The notes beneath the pieces are model-generated. The model was not told the DNA's origin and searched no databases. It saw only the letters and a list, made by a program, of their open reading frames with translations. The translations under genes were made by a program, and so were the position numbers. A DNA stretch of 64,000 bases from Embleya hyalina (GTDB taxonomy: Bacteria; Actinomycetota; Actinomycetes; Streptomycetales; Streptomycetaceae), in the NCBI RefSeq assembly GCF_003967355.1, contig NZ_BIFH01000023.1, positions 62,001-126,000 of the forward strand. Direction: 5' to 3'. Below, piece by piece: positions 50,764 through 60,456 of the stretch (the stretch's first letter is position 1; each line of letters starts with the position of its first letter).

Positions 50764-52296
50764 ATGGTGCGCGTGACCATGAACGACACCTCACAGGTGG
50801 CCCGCCTCCGCGAGGCCCTGATCGCGGCCGGCTACACCGTCGACGGCTGCCTCGACGCGCTCGGCCCGCAGGCGTACGCGGCGCTGTCGCGCGGTGAGAC
50901 CGTGCCGGCGCTGCGCGCGCTGCGGGCCGACGCGGCGAGCCCGCTCGCGGTGCTGATCCGGCTGTTCCTGCTCCAGACCTCGGCGCCCGAGGCACACGTG
51001 CGGCGCGCCCTGCCGCTCGAGGAGGCACTCGCCGGCGGCCTTTTGGCGCGGGACGGTGACGCGGTGCGGCCGCTGGTGGACATCCGGCCCTACGGCGAGG
51101 CGGACACCGACTGGTGGGTCGTCTCGGACCTCGGCGCGGGCATCGGCGGGGTCAACGGTCCGGTACGCGCCGACCACGTGCTCGGCATCGGCGGCGCCTC
51201 CACCACGCTCGCCGGGATCACCGTGCGCGAGCCGGTGGGCCGCGCGCTCGACCTGGGCACCGGGTGCGGCGTCCAGGCCCTGCACGCGTCGCGCCACGCC
51301 GAGTCGGTGCTGGCCACCGACGTGAACAAGCGGGCGCTCGACCTGACCCGGCTGACCATGGCGCTGTCCGGGGTGGGCAATGTCGGCCTCGCCGAGGGCA
51401 GCCTGTTCGAGCCGGTCGAGGGCGAGCGGTTCGACCTGATCGTGTCCAACCCGCCGTTCGTGATCACTCCGGTGGGTGAGCGGTACACCTACCGCGACGC
51501 GGGCCTGCCCGGCGACGAGGTGTGCCGGCTGCTGGTCGCGCAGGCGCCCCGCCACCTCGCCGACGGCGGCTACTGCCAGCTGCTGGCCAACTGGCAGCAC
51601 CTGCGCGGACAGGACTGGCGGGACCGGCTGGCCGCCTGGCTGGCGCCGACCGGGTGCGACGCGTGGGTGGTCCAGCGCGACGTCCAGGACCCGGCGCAGT
51701 ACGCCGAGCTGTGGTTGCGCGACTCGGGCGACCACCGCGGCGAGGCGTACGCGCAGCGTTACGACGCGTGGCTGGCGGCGTTCGAGCGCGACGGCGTGGA
51801 GGGGATCGGCTTCGGCTGGATCACACTGCGCGCGTCGGGCGCCGACACGCCGACGGTGCACATCGAGGACTGGCCGCACGCGATCGAACAACCGCTCGGC
51901 GCGGAGGTGCACGCCTGGTTCGACCGGCAGGACCGGCTCGCCCGGACGGACGACGACGGGCTGCTCGACGTCGCCTTCCGGCTCGCGGACCACGTGGTCC
52001 AGGAGCAGACCGGCGCGCCCGGCGCGGAGGACCCGGAGAGCGTGGTGCTGCGTCAGCGGCGCGGGATGTGCCGGGCGGATCGGGTGGATACGGTCGGCGC
52101 GGCCCTCGCCGGGGCCAGCGACGGGCGGCTTCCGGCCGGCGTCATCGTGGACGCGATCGCCCAGTTGCTGGAGGAGGACCCGGTCGCCCTGCGCGACGCG
52201 GTGCCCGGTGAACTGCGCGGTCTGGTGGCCGACGGATTCCTGCTGTTTCCCGAGGCCGGCGACGCTCCGTCGGCGCAGTCGCGCACCGCCGACTGA
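50764..52296 (+). CDS. class I SAM-dependent methyltransferase, HemK/PrmC-like
   Basis: A 510-residue protein. An N-terminal winged-helix-like domain (LREALIAAGYTVDGCLDALG...) precedes a Rossmann methyltransferase with SAM motif GRALDLGTGCGVQALHASRH and the catalytic NPPF at 229-232 (VSNPPFVITP). NPPF/Y marks enzymes that methylate amide or exocyclic amine nitrogens, as in PrmC, RlmF or RsmC. A C-terminal region of about 170 residues is specific to actinobacteria. The start may instead be ATG 50779, five codons later. Confidence 0.87.
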   Translation: MVRVTMNDTSQVARLREALIAAGYTVDGCLDALGPQAYAALSRGETVPALRALRADAASPLAVLIRLFLLQTSAPEAHVRRALPLEEALAGGLLARDGDAVRPLVDIRPYGEADTDWWVVSDLGAGIGGVNGPVRADHVLGIGGASTTLAGITVREPVGRALDLGTGCGVQALHASRHAESVLATDVNKRALDLTRLTMALSGVGNVGLAEGSLFEPVEGERFDLIVSNPPFVITPVGERYTYRDAGLPGDEVCRLLVAQAPRHLADGGYCQLLANWQHLRGQDWRDRLAAWLAPTGCDAWVVQRDVQDPAQYAELWLRDSGDHRGEAYAQRYDAWLAAFERDGVEGIGFGWITLRASGADTPTVHIEDWPHAIEQPLGAEVHAWFDRQDRLARTDDDGLLDVAFRLADHVVQEQTGAPGAEDPESVVLRQRRGMCRADRVDTVGAALAGASDGRLPAGVIVDAIAQLLEEDPVALRDAVPGELRGLVADGFLLFPEAGDAPSAQSRTAD

Positions 52297-52374
52297 GCGC
52301 GGCTTGGCCCGGTGCACCGTGATCCGGGCCGACACGCCTGTACAGTCGCAGGTGTTGTCCCCACCGGATGCTCC

Positions 52375-52402
52375 TTGCCGTTGCCAAGAAAATGTGTTGT
52401 AT
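52375..52402 (+). promoter_or_regulatory. candidate topA promoter
   Basis: TTGCCG (52375-52380), 16 bases, TTGTAT (52397-52402), within an AT-richer patch of the 435-base spacer between the methyltransferase gene and topA. It would give a leader of over 300 bases. The rest of the spacer shows a weak 7-bp hairpin (52306-52312 with 52324-52330) but no gene. Confidence 0.35.
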
Positions 52403-52731
52403 GGAGGCGGCGGCTCCCGACTCGGCCGCGAACCACGCTCGGCCGCGAACCAACGGGGTCGGGAGGCGGGAACCGCGATGCGCGCGTTACCGTTCGAGGG
52501 GCGTGGGACCCGGCCGTCGGAGTAATCGCCGGATCCGGGGGGACCGTCCGGACGGACAGCCGCGCCGGGACGACTCCGCGACGCAAGCCGAGCAGCGCCG
52601 GTTTGACACGCGGGGCCGACCACCGGTCACGCTCCGCCACAGGTCGACCGCAATGTGAATACGAATCCCGCAGTACGGCCCTGCCCGATCGGGCACGGTC
52701 GCAGCCGACGACGATGGAGAGAGAAGCGAAG

Positions 52732-55602
52732 GTGTCCCCGAGCAGCGAGACCGCGCGCGACGGCCTGAGACTCGTCATTGTCGAGTCCCCGGCCAAGGCG
52801 AAAACGATCAAGGGCTATCTCGGCCCCGGTTACGTGGTCGAGGCGAGCGTGGGACACATCCGCGACCTGCCCAACGGCGCCGCCGAGGTGCCGGCCGAGT
52901 ACGCCGGCAAGCCGTGGGCCCGCCTGGGTGTCGACGTCGACGCCGACTTCGAGCCGATCTACGTGGTCAACGCGGACAAGAAGGCCCAGGTCGCCAAGCT
53001 CAAGAAGCTCCTCAAGGACGCCGACGAACTCTTCCTCGCGACCGACGAGGACCGCGAGGGCGAGGCCATCGCCTGGCACCTGCTGGAGGTCCTGCGGCCC
53101 AAGGTGCCGGTGCACCGCATGGTGTTCCACGAGATCACCAAGGACGCGATCCGCACTGCGGTGAGCAACCCGCGCGAGCTGAACCAGCGCCTGGTCGACG
53201 CGCAGGAGACCCGGCGCATCCTGGACCGCCTCTACGGCTACGAGGTCTCGCCGGTCCTGTGGAAGAAGGTCGGACCGCGCCTGTCGGCCGGCCGCGTGCA
53301 GTCGGTGGCCACCCGCCTGGTGGTCGAGCGCGAGCGGGAGCGCCGCGCGTTCACCTCGGCGTCCTACTGGGACCTGCTCGGCGTGTTCGGCACCGGTCGC
53401 CCCGGCGATCCGACCGACCCGAGCACGATGAACGCGCGCCTGGTCTCGCTCGACGGCAAGCGGGTCGCCTCGGGCCGCGACTTCGGTCCGGACGGCAAGC
53501 TCAAGAACGCCGGCGTGCTCCAGTTGGAGGAGGCCGGCGCCCGGGCGCTGAGCGCCGCGCTGGAATCCGCCGCGTTCTCGGTGCGCGCCGTCGAGCGCAA
53601 GCCCTACCGCCGCTCCCCGTACGCGCCGTTCCGCACCACCACGCTCCAGCAGGAGGCCTCGCGCAAGCTCGGCTACGGCGCGAAGCGGACCATGCAGGTC
53701 GCGCAGAAGTTGTACGAGAACGGCCACATCACGTACATGCGTACCGACTCCACCACGCTCTCCGACACGGCCGTCACGGCCGCCCGGGCGCAGGTGCGGG
53801 ACCTGTACGGCGCCGAGTACCTGCCGGACGCGCCCCGGGTGTACGCCGGCAAGGTCAAGAACGCGCAGGAGGCGCACGAGGCGATCCGTCCCTCGGGCGA
53901 GAGCTTCCGCACCCCGGCCGAGACCGGTCTGTCCGGCGACGAGTTCCGGTTGTACGAGCTGATCTGGATGCGCACCGTCGCGTCGCAGATGAAGGACGCG
54001 ATCGGCCAGTCGGTCACCGTGCGCATCGGCGGTGTCGCGCAGGGCGCGGACCTGCCCGGGCGGGACGCGGAGTTCACCGCGAGCGGCAAGATCATCACCT
54101 TCCACGGCTTCCTCAAGGCCTACGTCGAGGGCTCCGACGACCCGGACGCGGAGCTGGACGACCGCGAGCGCCGGTTGCCGATGGTCACCGAGGGCGACGC
54201 GCTGAGCGCCGATCAGCTCACCCCGGAGGGCCATGCGACCAAGCCGCCGGCCCGCTACACCGAGGCGTCGCTGATCAAGGAGCTGGAGGACCGGGAGATC
54301 GGCCGCCCGTCGACCTTCGCCTCGATCGTCGGCACCATCCTCGACCGCGGCTACACGTTCAAGAAGGGCACCGCGCTGGTGCCGTCCTTCCTGGCGTTCG
54401 CGGTGGTCGGGCTGCTGGAGGGCCACTTCGCCACACTGGTCGACTACGACTTCACCGCGAAGATGGAGGACGACCTCGACCGGATCGCGCGCGGCGAGAC
54501 CGAGGCCGTGCCGTGGCTGCGCAGGTTCTACTTCGGCGACGAGAGCCGGCCCGACGAGGACCACCTCGGCGGCCTCAAGGCCCTGGTCACCGACCTCAGT
54601 TCGATCGACGCCCGCGAGGTCAACTCGTTCCCGGTCGGCGAGGGCATCGTGCTGCGGGTGGGCCGCTACGGCCCCTACGTCGAGCGCGGCGACCGGCGTG
54701 CCGACGTCCCCGACGACCTGCCGCCGGACGAGCTGACCGTGGCCAAGGCCGAGGAACTGCTCGACAAGCCCAGCGGCGACCACGAGCTGGGCATCGACCC
54801 GGTCAGCGGCCACATGATCGTGGCCAAGGACGGGCGCTACGGCCCGTACGTGACCGAGGTGCTGCCCGAGCCCGAGGCCCCCGCCGCGCCCGCCCCGGCC
54901 GCGGACGGCGCCAAGCCGGCGAAGAAGACCGCCAAGAAGACCGCCGCGAAGAACGGTCCCAAGCCGCGCACCGCGTCGCTGTTCAAGTCGATGTCGCTGG
55001 ACACGGTGACCCTCGACGACGCGCTGCGGCTGTTCACCCTGCCGCGGGTGGTCGGCAAGCACCCCGAGACCGGGACCGAGATCACCGCGCAGAACGGCCG
55101 CTACGGCCCGTACCTCAAGATGGACACCGACTCGCGCTCGCTGGAGACCGAGGACCAGTTGTTCACGGTGACCCTGGAGGAGGCGCTGGCGATCTACGCC
55201 CAGCCCAAGGCGCGCGGTCGGGCCGCGGCCAAGCCGCCGCTCAAGGAGTTGGGCACCGACCCGGTCAGCGGCAAGGCGGTCACGGTCAAGGACGGCCGGT
55301 TCGGCCCGTACGTGACCGACGGCGAGACCAACGCCACCCTGCGTGCGGGCGACGCGGTCGACACGATCACCCCCGAGCGCGGCTACGAGCTGCTCGCGGA
55401 GAAGCGGGCCAAGGGCCCGGCGAAGAAGACGGCGAAGAAGACGGCGGCCAAGAAGGCGCCCGCGAAGAAGGCGACGGCGACGAAGACCGCCGCGAAGAAG
55501 ACGGCCGCGAAGAAGTCCGCGGCCGACGGCAAGACCACCAAGGCCGCCGCCGCGAAGGCGACCGCGAACGCCGGCGCGCACAACGCCGCCGACGAGGCGT
55601 GA
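52732..55602 (+). CDS. topA: DNA topoisomerase I
   Basis: A 956-residue type IA topoisomerase that removes negative supercoils. TOPRIM motifs are LVIVESPAKAKTIKGYLG with catalytic Glu, and ATDEDREGEAIAWHLLE with the Mg-binding DxDxE. The nucleophile is Tyr335 in ITYMRTDS. The C-terminus has no zinc fingers; instead it carries repeated GRYGPYV/GRFGPYV units (four copies between about 640 and 870), and ends in a Lys/Ala-rich tail with KKTAKKTAAKK, as in other Actinobacteria, where such tails raise processivity. GTG 52732 is chosen by analogy to Streptomyces TopA; ATG 52714 is in frame. Confidence 0.97.
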   Translation: MSPSSETARDGLRLVIVESPAKAKTIKGYLGPGYVVEASVGHIRDLPNGAAEVPAEYAGKPWARLGVDVDADFEPIYVVNADKKAQVAKLKKLLKDADELFLATDEDREGEAIAWHLLEVLRPKVPVHRMVFHEITKDAIRTAVSNPRELNQRLVDAQETRRILDRLYGYEVSPVLWKKVGPRLSAGRVQSVATRLVVERERERRAFTSASYWDLLGVFGTGRPGDPTDPSTMNARLVSLDGKRVASGRDFGPDGKLKNAGVLQLEEAGARALSAALESAAFSVRAVERKPYRRSPYAPFRTTTLQQEASRKLGYGAKRTMQVAQKLYENGHITYMRTDSTTLSDTAVTAARAQVRDLYGAEYLPDAPRVYAGKVKNAQEAHEAIRPSGESFRTPAETGLSGDEFRLYELIWMRTVASQMKDAIGQSVTVRIGGVAQGADLPGRDAEFTASGKIITFHGFLKAYVEGSDDPDAELDDRERRLPMVTEGDALSADQLTPEGHATKPPARYTEASLIKELEDREIGRPSTFASIVGTILDRGYTFKKGTALVPSFLAFAVVGLLEGHFATLVDYDFTAKMEDDLDRIARGETEAVPWLRRFYFGDESRPDEDHLGGLKALVTDLSSIDAREVNSFPVGEGIVLRVGRYGPYVERGDRRADVPDDLPPDELTVAKAEELLDKPSGDHELGIDPVSGHMIVAKDGRYGPYVTEVLPEPEAPAAPAPAADGAKPAKKTAKKTAAKNGPKPRTASLFKSMSLDTVTLDDALRLFTLPRVVGKHPETGTEITAQNGRYGPYLKMDTDSRSLETEDQLFTVTLEEALAIYAQPKARGRAAAKPPLKELGTDPVSGKAVTVKDGRFGPYVTDGETNATLRAGDAVDTITPERGYELLAEKRAKGPAKKTAKKTAAKKAPAKKATATKTAAKKTAAKKSAADGKTTKAAAAKATANAGAHNAADEA

Positions 55603-55659
55603 CGCGGTAGGACCGAGGTAGGGATGTTCCCGGTGGGGACGTCCCGGTACGAATCGATC

Positions 55660-55689
55660 GGGCGGCGCCGGCGGGATCCGGCGTCGCCC
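55660..55689 (+). terminator. hairpin terminator after topA
   Basis: A 12-bp stem with one G-T pair (55660-55671 with 55678-55689) and a six-base loop, 57 bases after the topA stop. Confidence 0.7.
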
Positions 55690-55801
55690 CGGTCGGTTGC
55701 GGCGACGACCACGGGCCCTGTGCTACGGTCCCGCCGCCGGAACACGGGGATCCGGTCCAGGTTGCCGTTTCCCGTCAGATGACGACGTTAGGGTTCTCCG
55801 T

Positions 55802-58800
55802 ATGACGAACGCGGAGCAGCAAGCGCCGGATTCGGCGATACCGCCCCGTCAGGTCGAACCGACGGAGAGCGTCGGGGGCGTGCTGAGCATCCGCCCGTTC
55901 CGACGCTTTTGGTTCGCGGTCGCGGCCTCCGCGCTCGGTGACTGGCTCGCGCTCCTCGCGCTGACCTCGGCCGCGCTGTGGACGGTCGAGGGCGACTACC
56001 GCAAGCACGCCACGGCGGTGGCCGTGGTGTTCGCGCTGCGGATGGTGCCGGCCGCGCTGGTCGCCTCGGTGGCGGGCGCGATCGTGGACCATCTCGATCG
56101 GCGCTGGACGCTGGTCACGTGCGACGTGGTCCGGGCCCTGGTGCTCGTGTCCGTGCCGTTCGTGGACCGGATGTGGTGGATCTGGGGCGCGACCGCGGTG
56201 GTCGCCGTGATCGGCGCGCTCGCCGGGCCCGCGCGGGATGCCACCGTGCCGAACCTGGTGCCCCGGCAACGGCTGGGCACCGCCAATCAGTTCAACCTGG
56301 TGACCTCCTACGGCGCGGCCCCGGCGGCGGCGCTGTTGTTCATCCTCGGCGCGCTGGTCGGCACCGCGTTCTCGCACGACGTGTCGATGTTCGTCGAGCA
56401 CCCCTCGAACCTGGCGTTCTACCTCGCGGGCGCGGTGTTCCTGCTCGCCGCGGTCTTCGCGTTCCTGATCCGGATGCCCACGCGCGGGCGCTCGGTCAGC
56501 ACGCGGCGGCCCAATCCGTTCAAGGTGCTCGCCGACGGACGCCGGGTGTTCGGCCACGGCCGGACCGCGCGCGGTCTGATCGTCGGGATGGTCGCGCTGT
56601 TCCTGGCGGGCGGCGCGCTCGTGTCCACCGCGCCGCTGCTCGTGGTCGGGCTGCACGCGGGCAACGCGGCGTACGGCACGGTGTTCCTGATGCTCATCGC
56701 GGGTGTCAGCGCGGGCATGTTGTGGGGCCCGAGGGTGGTGCCGGCGTTCAGTCGGCGGCGGCTGTACGGCATGGCGGTGATGTGCGCCGGGGCGACCCTG
56801 CTGATCCTGGGCGCGGTCGCCAACGTGGTGGTGGCCGCGGTGCTCGCCGCCGTGCTCGGGGTGTTCGCGGGCGTCGCCTGGGTCACCGGATACACCATGT
56901 ACGGCCTCGACTTCGGCGAGGACATGCGGGCCCGGGCCTTCGCGTTCGCCCAACTGATCGTACGCGTCGTGCTGTTCGTGGCGCTGGTGGCCGCGCCGAT
57001 CGCCGCGGGTTATGTGGGCTTGCGCTCGTGGGTGATCGCGGACCGGTTCACCTTCGACTACAGCGGTGCCGGGCCGGTCCTGGGCGGCACCGGCGTGCTC
57101 GTGGTGATCCTGGGCTGGATCGCGCTGCTGAGCGTGGACGACCGGCGCGGCGTGCCGATCCTGCGCGACCTGGCCGCGGCGACCCGCAACGAGGACCACA
57201 TCACCGGCCGGCCGGCCGGTGCCACCGGCTTCTTCATCGCCCTGGAGGGCGGCGAGGGCGCGGGCAAGTCGACCCAGGCCAACGCGATCGCGGCCTGGAT
57301 ACGGGCCAAGGGCCACGAGGTGGTGGTCACCCGCGAGCCCGGCGCGACCGAGGTCGGCAAGCGGCTGCGGGCGATGCTGCTCGACCTGGACGGCGATCCG
57401 GTCGACCCGCGCACCGAGGCGCTGCTGTACGCGGCGGACCGGGCCGAGCATGTGCAGACCGTGATCCTGCCCGCCCTGCGGCGTGGTGCGATCGTGATCA
57501 GCGACCGCTACATCGACTCCTCGATCGCCTACCAGGGCGCCGGGCGTTCGCTGGGCGCGCGCGAGATCGGCCGGGTCTCGCGCTGGGCCACCGACGGGCT
57601 GCTGCCCGACCTGACCATCCTGCTCGACCTGGACCCGGCGGTCGGACACGCGCGCTTCACCGAGGCGCCCGACCGGATCGAGTCCGAGTCGAGCGAGTTC
57701 CACCTGCGGGTGCGGCACGCGTTCCTGGACCTGGCCGCGCACGACCCGGACCGCTACCTGGTGGTGGACGCCGACCAGGAGCCGGACGCCGTCACCACGC
57801 CGATCCGGCACCGGCTCGACCGCGAACTCCCGCTCTCCGAGCAGGAGAAGCGCCAGGCGCTGGAATTGGCCAAGCGGATGCGCGAGGAGGACGCCCGGCG
57901 CAAGGCCGAGCAGGCCGCCCGGGACGCGGAGAAGGCCGCGCTGATCGCCCGGCTGCGGGCGGAGAGCGAGGAGCGCCAGCGGCAGGCCGAGCAGGCCCGG
58001 CTGGACGAGGAGTCGGCCCGGCTCGCCGAGGAGGAGCAGCGGTACGCCGAGGAGCAGGCCCGCCGGATCGCGGCCGAGGCCGACGAGCGGGCCCGCGCCG
58101 CGGCCCAGGCGGCGGAGGAGGCCCGGCTGCACGCCGAGTCGGAGCGGCGCCGGCTGGCGCTCGAGGCCGAACGGCGGGCCGAGGAGCAGCAGCGGCTCGC
58201 CGAGGAGGCCAAGACCCGGGCCGAGGAGGCCAGGGTGCGCGCCGAGGAGGAGGCCGAGCGCCGGGACGAGCAGCGCCGCCGGCTGGAGGAGGCGTCGGCG
58301 CTGCAGGCCGAGCAGGCGCGGGCCAGTGCCGAGGAGGAGCGCGAGGCCGCCCTGGAGCGGCAGCGGTCGGCCGAGGAGGAGCGCGAACGGCTGGAGGCCG
58401 AGGCGGCCCGCGAGGTCGAGCGCATGCGCGCCGAGGAGGCCGTGCGGGTGGCCGACGAGCGGCGGCACGCCGAGGAGCGCCGTCGGGCGGAGGACGCCCT
58501 GCGCCGTGCCGAGGCGGATCGCCGGCGGGCCGAACGGGAGGCGTCCCGGGCCGCCGAGGCCGCCGCGTCGGCGCGGGCGCGGGCCGCGCGGGAGGCCGCC
58601 GCGCTCGCGGCGGAGGCGGGCCCGGTACCCGACACGGACATGGTCGAGACGCCGGTGCACGGCATCCGGCGCCCCGACCCCGCCCTCGCGGAAACCCCCG
58701 TGCACGGCGTCCCGAAGGTCTCGTCGGACGAGGCCGACACCACCGAGTTGCAGCAGATACGGCTGCGCGAGGCGGCCGAGGACACCCGGGAGATCCCGCA

Positions 58801-59005
58801 GGTGAGCCTGGACGAGACGCACGCGCTGCCGGTGCTGACGCCGCCGGCCGCCGGGGACCAGTCGCTGGCCGACGATCTGCTGGGGCCCTGGCGGGCCGAG
58901 GACGACGCGGACGCGGCCGAGGGCGGCGACGCGGAGGACTCGTCCACCGCGGACTCGGCGCAGGAGGCGGGGCGCAAGCGACGCTGGCGCCGGAACAAGT
59001 CCTGA
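55802..59005 (+). CDS. tmk: MFS transporter/thymidylate kinase/coiled-coil fusion
   Basis: A 1067-residue fusion. Residues about 25-460 are an MFS-like membrane domain (FRRFWFAVAASALGDWLALLAL, PNLVPRQRLGTANQFNLVTSYGA in parts). Residues about 475-680 are dTMP kinase: P-loop GGEGAGKST at 483-491, the DR(Y/F) segment VISDRYIDSSIAYQGAGRSL and EAPDRIESES lid region. Residues about 690-940 are an uninterrupted, highly charged Glu/Arg/Ala coiled coil, then an acidic tail with the repeated motif ETPVHG, and a basic end. The kinase makes dTDP for DNA synthesis and is essential. Similar fusions are annotated in Streptomyces. ATG 55802 starts the conserved region. Confidence 0.93.
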   Translation: MTNAEQQAPDSAIPPRQVEPTESVGGVLSIRPFRRFWFAVAASALGDWLALLALTSAALWTVEGDYRKHATAVAVVFALRMVPAALVASVAGAIVDHLDRRWTLVTCDVVRALVLVSVPFVDRMWWIWGATAVVAVIGALAGPARDATVPNLVPRQRLGTANQFNLVTSYGAAPAAALLFILGALVGTAFSHDVSMFVEHPSNLAFYLAGAVFLLAAVFAFLIRMPTRGRSVSTRRPNPFKVLADGRRVFGHGRTARGLIVGMVALFLAGGALVSTAPLLVVGLHAGNAAYGTVFLMLIAGVSAGMLWGPRVVPAFSRRRLYGMAVMCAGATLLILGAVANVVVAAVLAAVLGVFAGVAWVTGYTMYGLDFGEDMRARAFAFAQLIVRVVLFVALVAAPIAAGYVGLRSWVIADRFTFDYSGAGPVLGGTGVLVVILGWIALLSVDDRRGVPILRDLAAATRNEDHITGRPAGATGFFIALEGGEGAGKSTQANAIAAWIRAKGHEVVVTREPGATEVGKRLRAMLLDLDGDPVDPRTEALLYAADRAEHVQTVILPALRRGAIVISDRYIDSSIAYQGAGRSLGAREIGRVSRWATDGLLPDLTILLDLDPAVGHARFTEAPDRIESESSEFHLRVRHAFLDLAAHDPDRYLVVDADQEPDAVTTPIRHRLDRELPLSEQEKRQALELAKRMREEDARRKAEQAARDAEKAALIARLRAESEERQRQAEQARLDEESARLAEEEQRYAEEQARRIAAEADERARAAAQAAEEARLHAESERRRLALEAERRAEEQQRLAEEAKTRAEEARVRAEEEAERRDEQRRRLEEASALQAEQARASAEEEREAALERQRSAEEERERLEAEAAREVERMRAEEAVRVADERRHAEERRRAEDALRRAEADRRRAEREASRAAEAAASARARAAREAAALAAEAGPVPDTDMVETPVHGIRRPDPALAETPVHGVPKVSSDEADTTELQQIRLREAAEDTREIPQVSLDETHALPVLTPPAAGDQSLADDLLGPWRAEDDADAAEGGDAEDSSTADSAQEAGRKRRWRRNKS

Positions 59006-59148
59006 GTCGGGAGTCCTGATCCACAGGTCCCGCCCCCGGGTCCCGCCGGGGTGTCGCGGACGATCGGTACCGGGGTGACGTGGCGTCGATTGTCACGGCG
59101 CCCCGGTACGGTCGTATCGGGCACACCGGAACGAGGAGACAAGAGCGC

Positions 59149-60333
59149 GTGACCGTCTGGGACGACCTCGTCGGGCAGGATCGGGTCGCGGAGCAGCTGC
59201 GCACCGCGGCCGGTGCGGCCCGGGCGGTGCTCGCGGGCGAGGGCGTCGGCGGGATGACCCACGCCTGGTTGTTCACCGGCCCGCCCGGGGTGGGTACGGC
59301 CACCGCCGCGCGCGCGTTCGCGGCGGCGTTGCAGTGCGTCAGTCCCGATCTGGCGCTCGGCGCCGAACCGGGCTGCGGCCACTGCGACGGCTGCCACACC
59401 GCGCTCACCGGCACGCACGCCGACGTCGACGTGGTCGCCACCGAACTGCTCTCGATCGGCGTCAAGGAGACCCGCGACCTGGTGCGCCGCGCGGCCATGA
59501 CGCCGGCGGGCGGGCGCTGGCAGGTGATCGTCCTGGAGGACGCGGGTCGGCTCACCGAGGGCGCGGGCAACGTCCTGCTCAAGGCGATCGAGGAGCCCGC
59601 CGACCGCACCGTGTGGCTGTTGTGCGCGCCGTCCCTGGAGGACGCGCTGCCCACGATCCGCTCGCGGTGTCGCCATGTGGCGCTGCGCACTCCGCCCGCC
59701 GGGGCGGTGGCCGATCTGCTGATGCGCCGGGACGGGATCGACCCGGCCATGGCCGCGTTCGCCGCGGCGGCGTCCGGCGGCGACATCAAGAGCGCGCGCC
59801 GGCTGGCGCTCGACGAACAGGCCCGGGGGCGGCGCGCCGACGTGCTGCGGATCCCGATGGTGGTCGGCGACATCGGTCTGGCGATGGCCGCCGCACAACG
59901 TCTGGTGGACGCGGCGGCGGAGGACGCGAAGCAGGTCGCGGCGGATCTGGACGGGCGCGAGACCGAGGATCTGCGGGCGGCGCTCGGCGCGGTCGGCGGC
60001 GGTCGTATGCCCAGCGGTACGGCGGGCGTGATGAAGGAGTTGGAGAACAAGCAGAAGAAGCGCGCCACCCGCACCCAACGCGACTGCCTGGACCGCGCGT
60101 TGGTGGACCTGACCGCCTTCTATCGGGACGTGCTGGCGCTGCAGCTGCGGGCCGCGGTCCCGTTGGCCAACGACGTGTTGCGGGCGGACCTGGACACGGT
60201 GGCCCGTACGTCCACGCCGGAGGCGACGCTGCGGCGGATCGAGGCGATCCTGGCCTGCCGGCGGGCGATCGACGCCAACGTCGCGCCGCTGCTCGCGGTC
60301 GAGGCGATGGTGTTGACGCTGCGGACCGGCTGA
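59149..60333 (+). CDS. holB: DNA polymerase III subunit delta-prime
   Basis: A 394-residue clamp-loader subunit. It starts VWDDLVGQDRVAEQL; the P-loop position reads GPPGVGTATAA with Thr in place of the catalytic Lys, so it should not hydrolyse ATP, as expected of delta-prime. The zinc module is CGHCDGCHTAL with an earlier Cys, and the arginine-finger motif is the SRC in TIRSRCRHV. GTG 59149 follows GAGGAG. Adjacency of tmk and holB is common in bacteria. Confidence 0.93.
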   Translation: MTVWDDLVGQDRVAEQLRTAAGAARAVLAGEGVGGMTHAWLFTGPPGVGTATAARAFAAALQCVSPDLALGAEPGCGHCDGCHTALTGTHADVDVVATELLSIGVKETRDLVRRAAMTPAGGRWQVIVLEDAGRLTEGAGNVLLKAIEEPADRTVWLLCAPSLEDALPTIRSRCRHVALRTPPAGAVADLLMRRDGIDPAMAAFAAAASGGDIKSARRLALDEQARGRRADVLRIPMVVGDIGLAMAAAQRLVDAAAEDAKQVAADLDGRETEDLRAALGAVGGGRMPSGTAGVMKELENKQKKRATRTQRDCLDRALVDLTAFYRDVLALQLRAAVPLANDVLRADLDTVARTSTPEATLRRIEAILACRRAIDANVAPLLAVEAMVLTLRTG

Positions 60334-60456
60334 GGCCGCGCCGACCCGGGAGGGACGCCGCTTCACTCCTTGGGGCGGAGGTGTTCGCCGGACGGAACCC
60401 GAAACCCCCACCCGGACGTCATCGTGGGAGAGTTCGCGGGAACACGCGGGAACATT

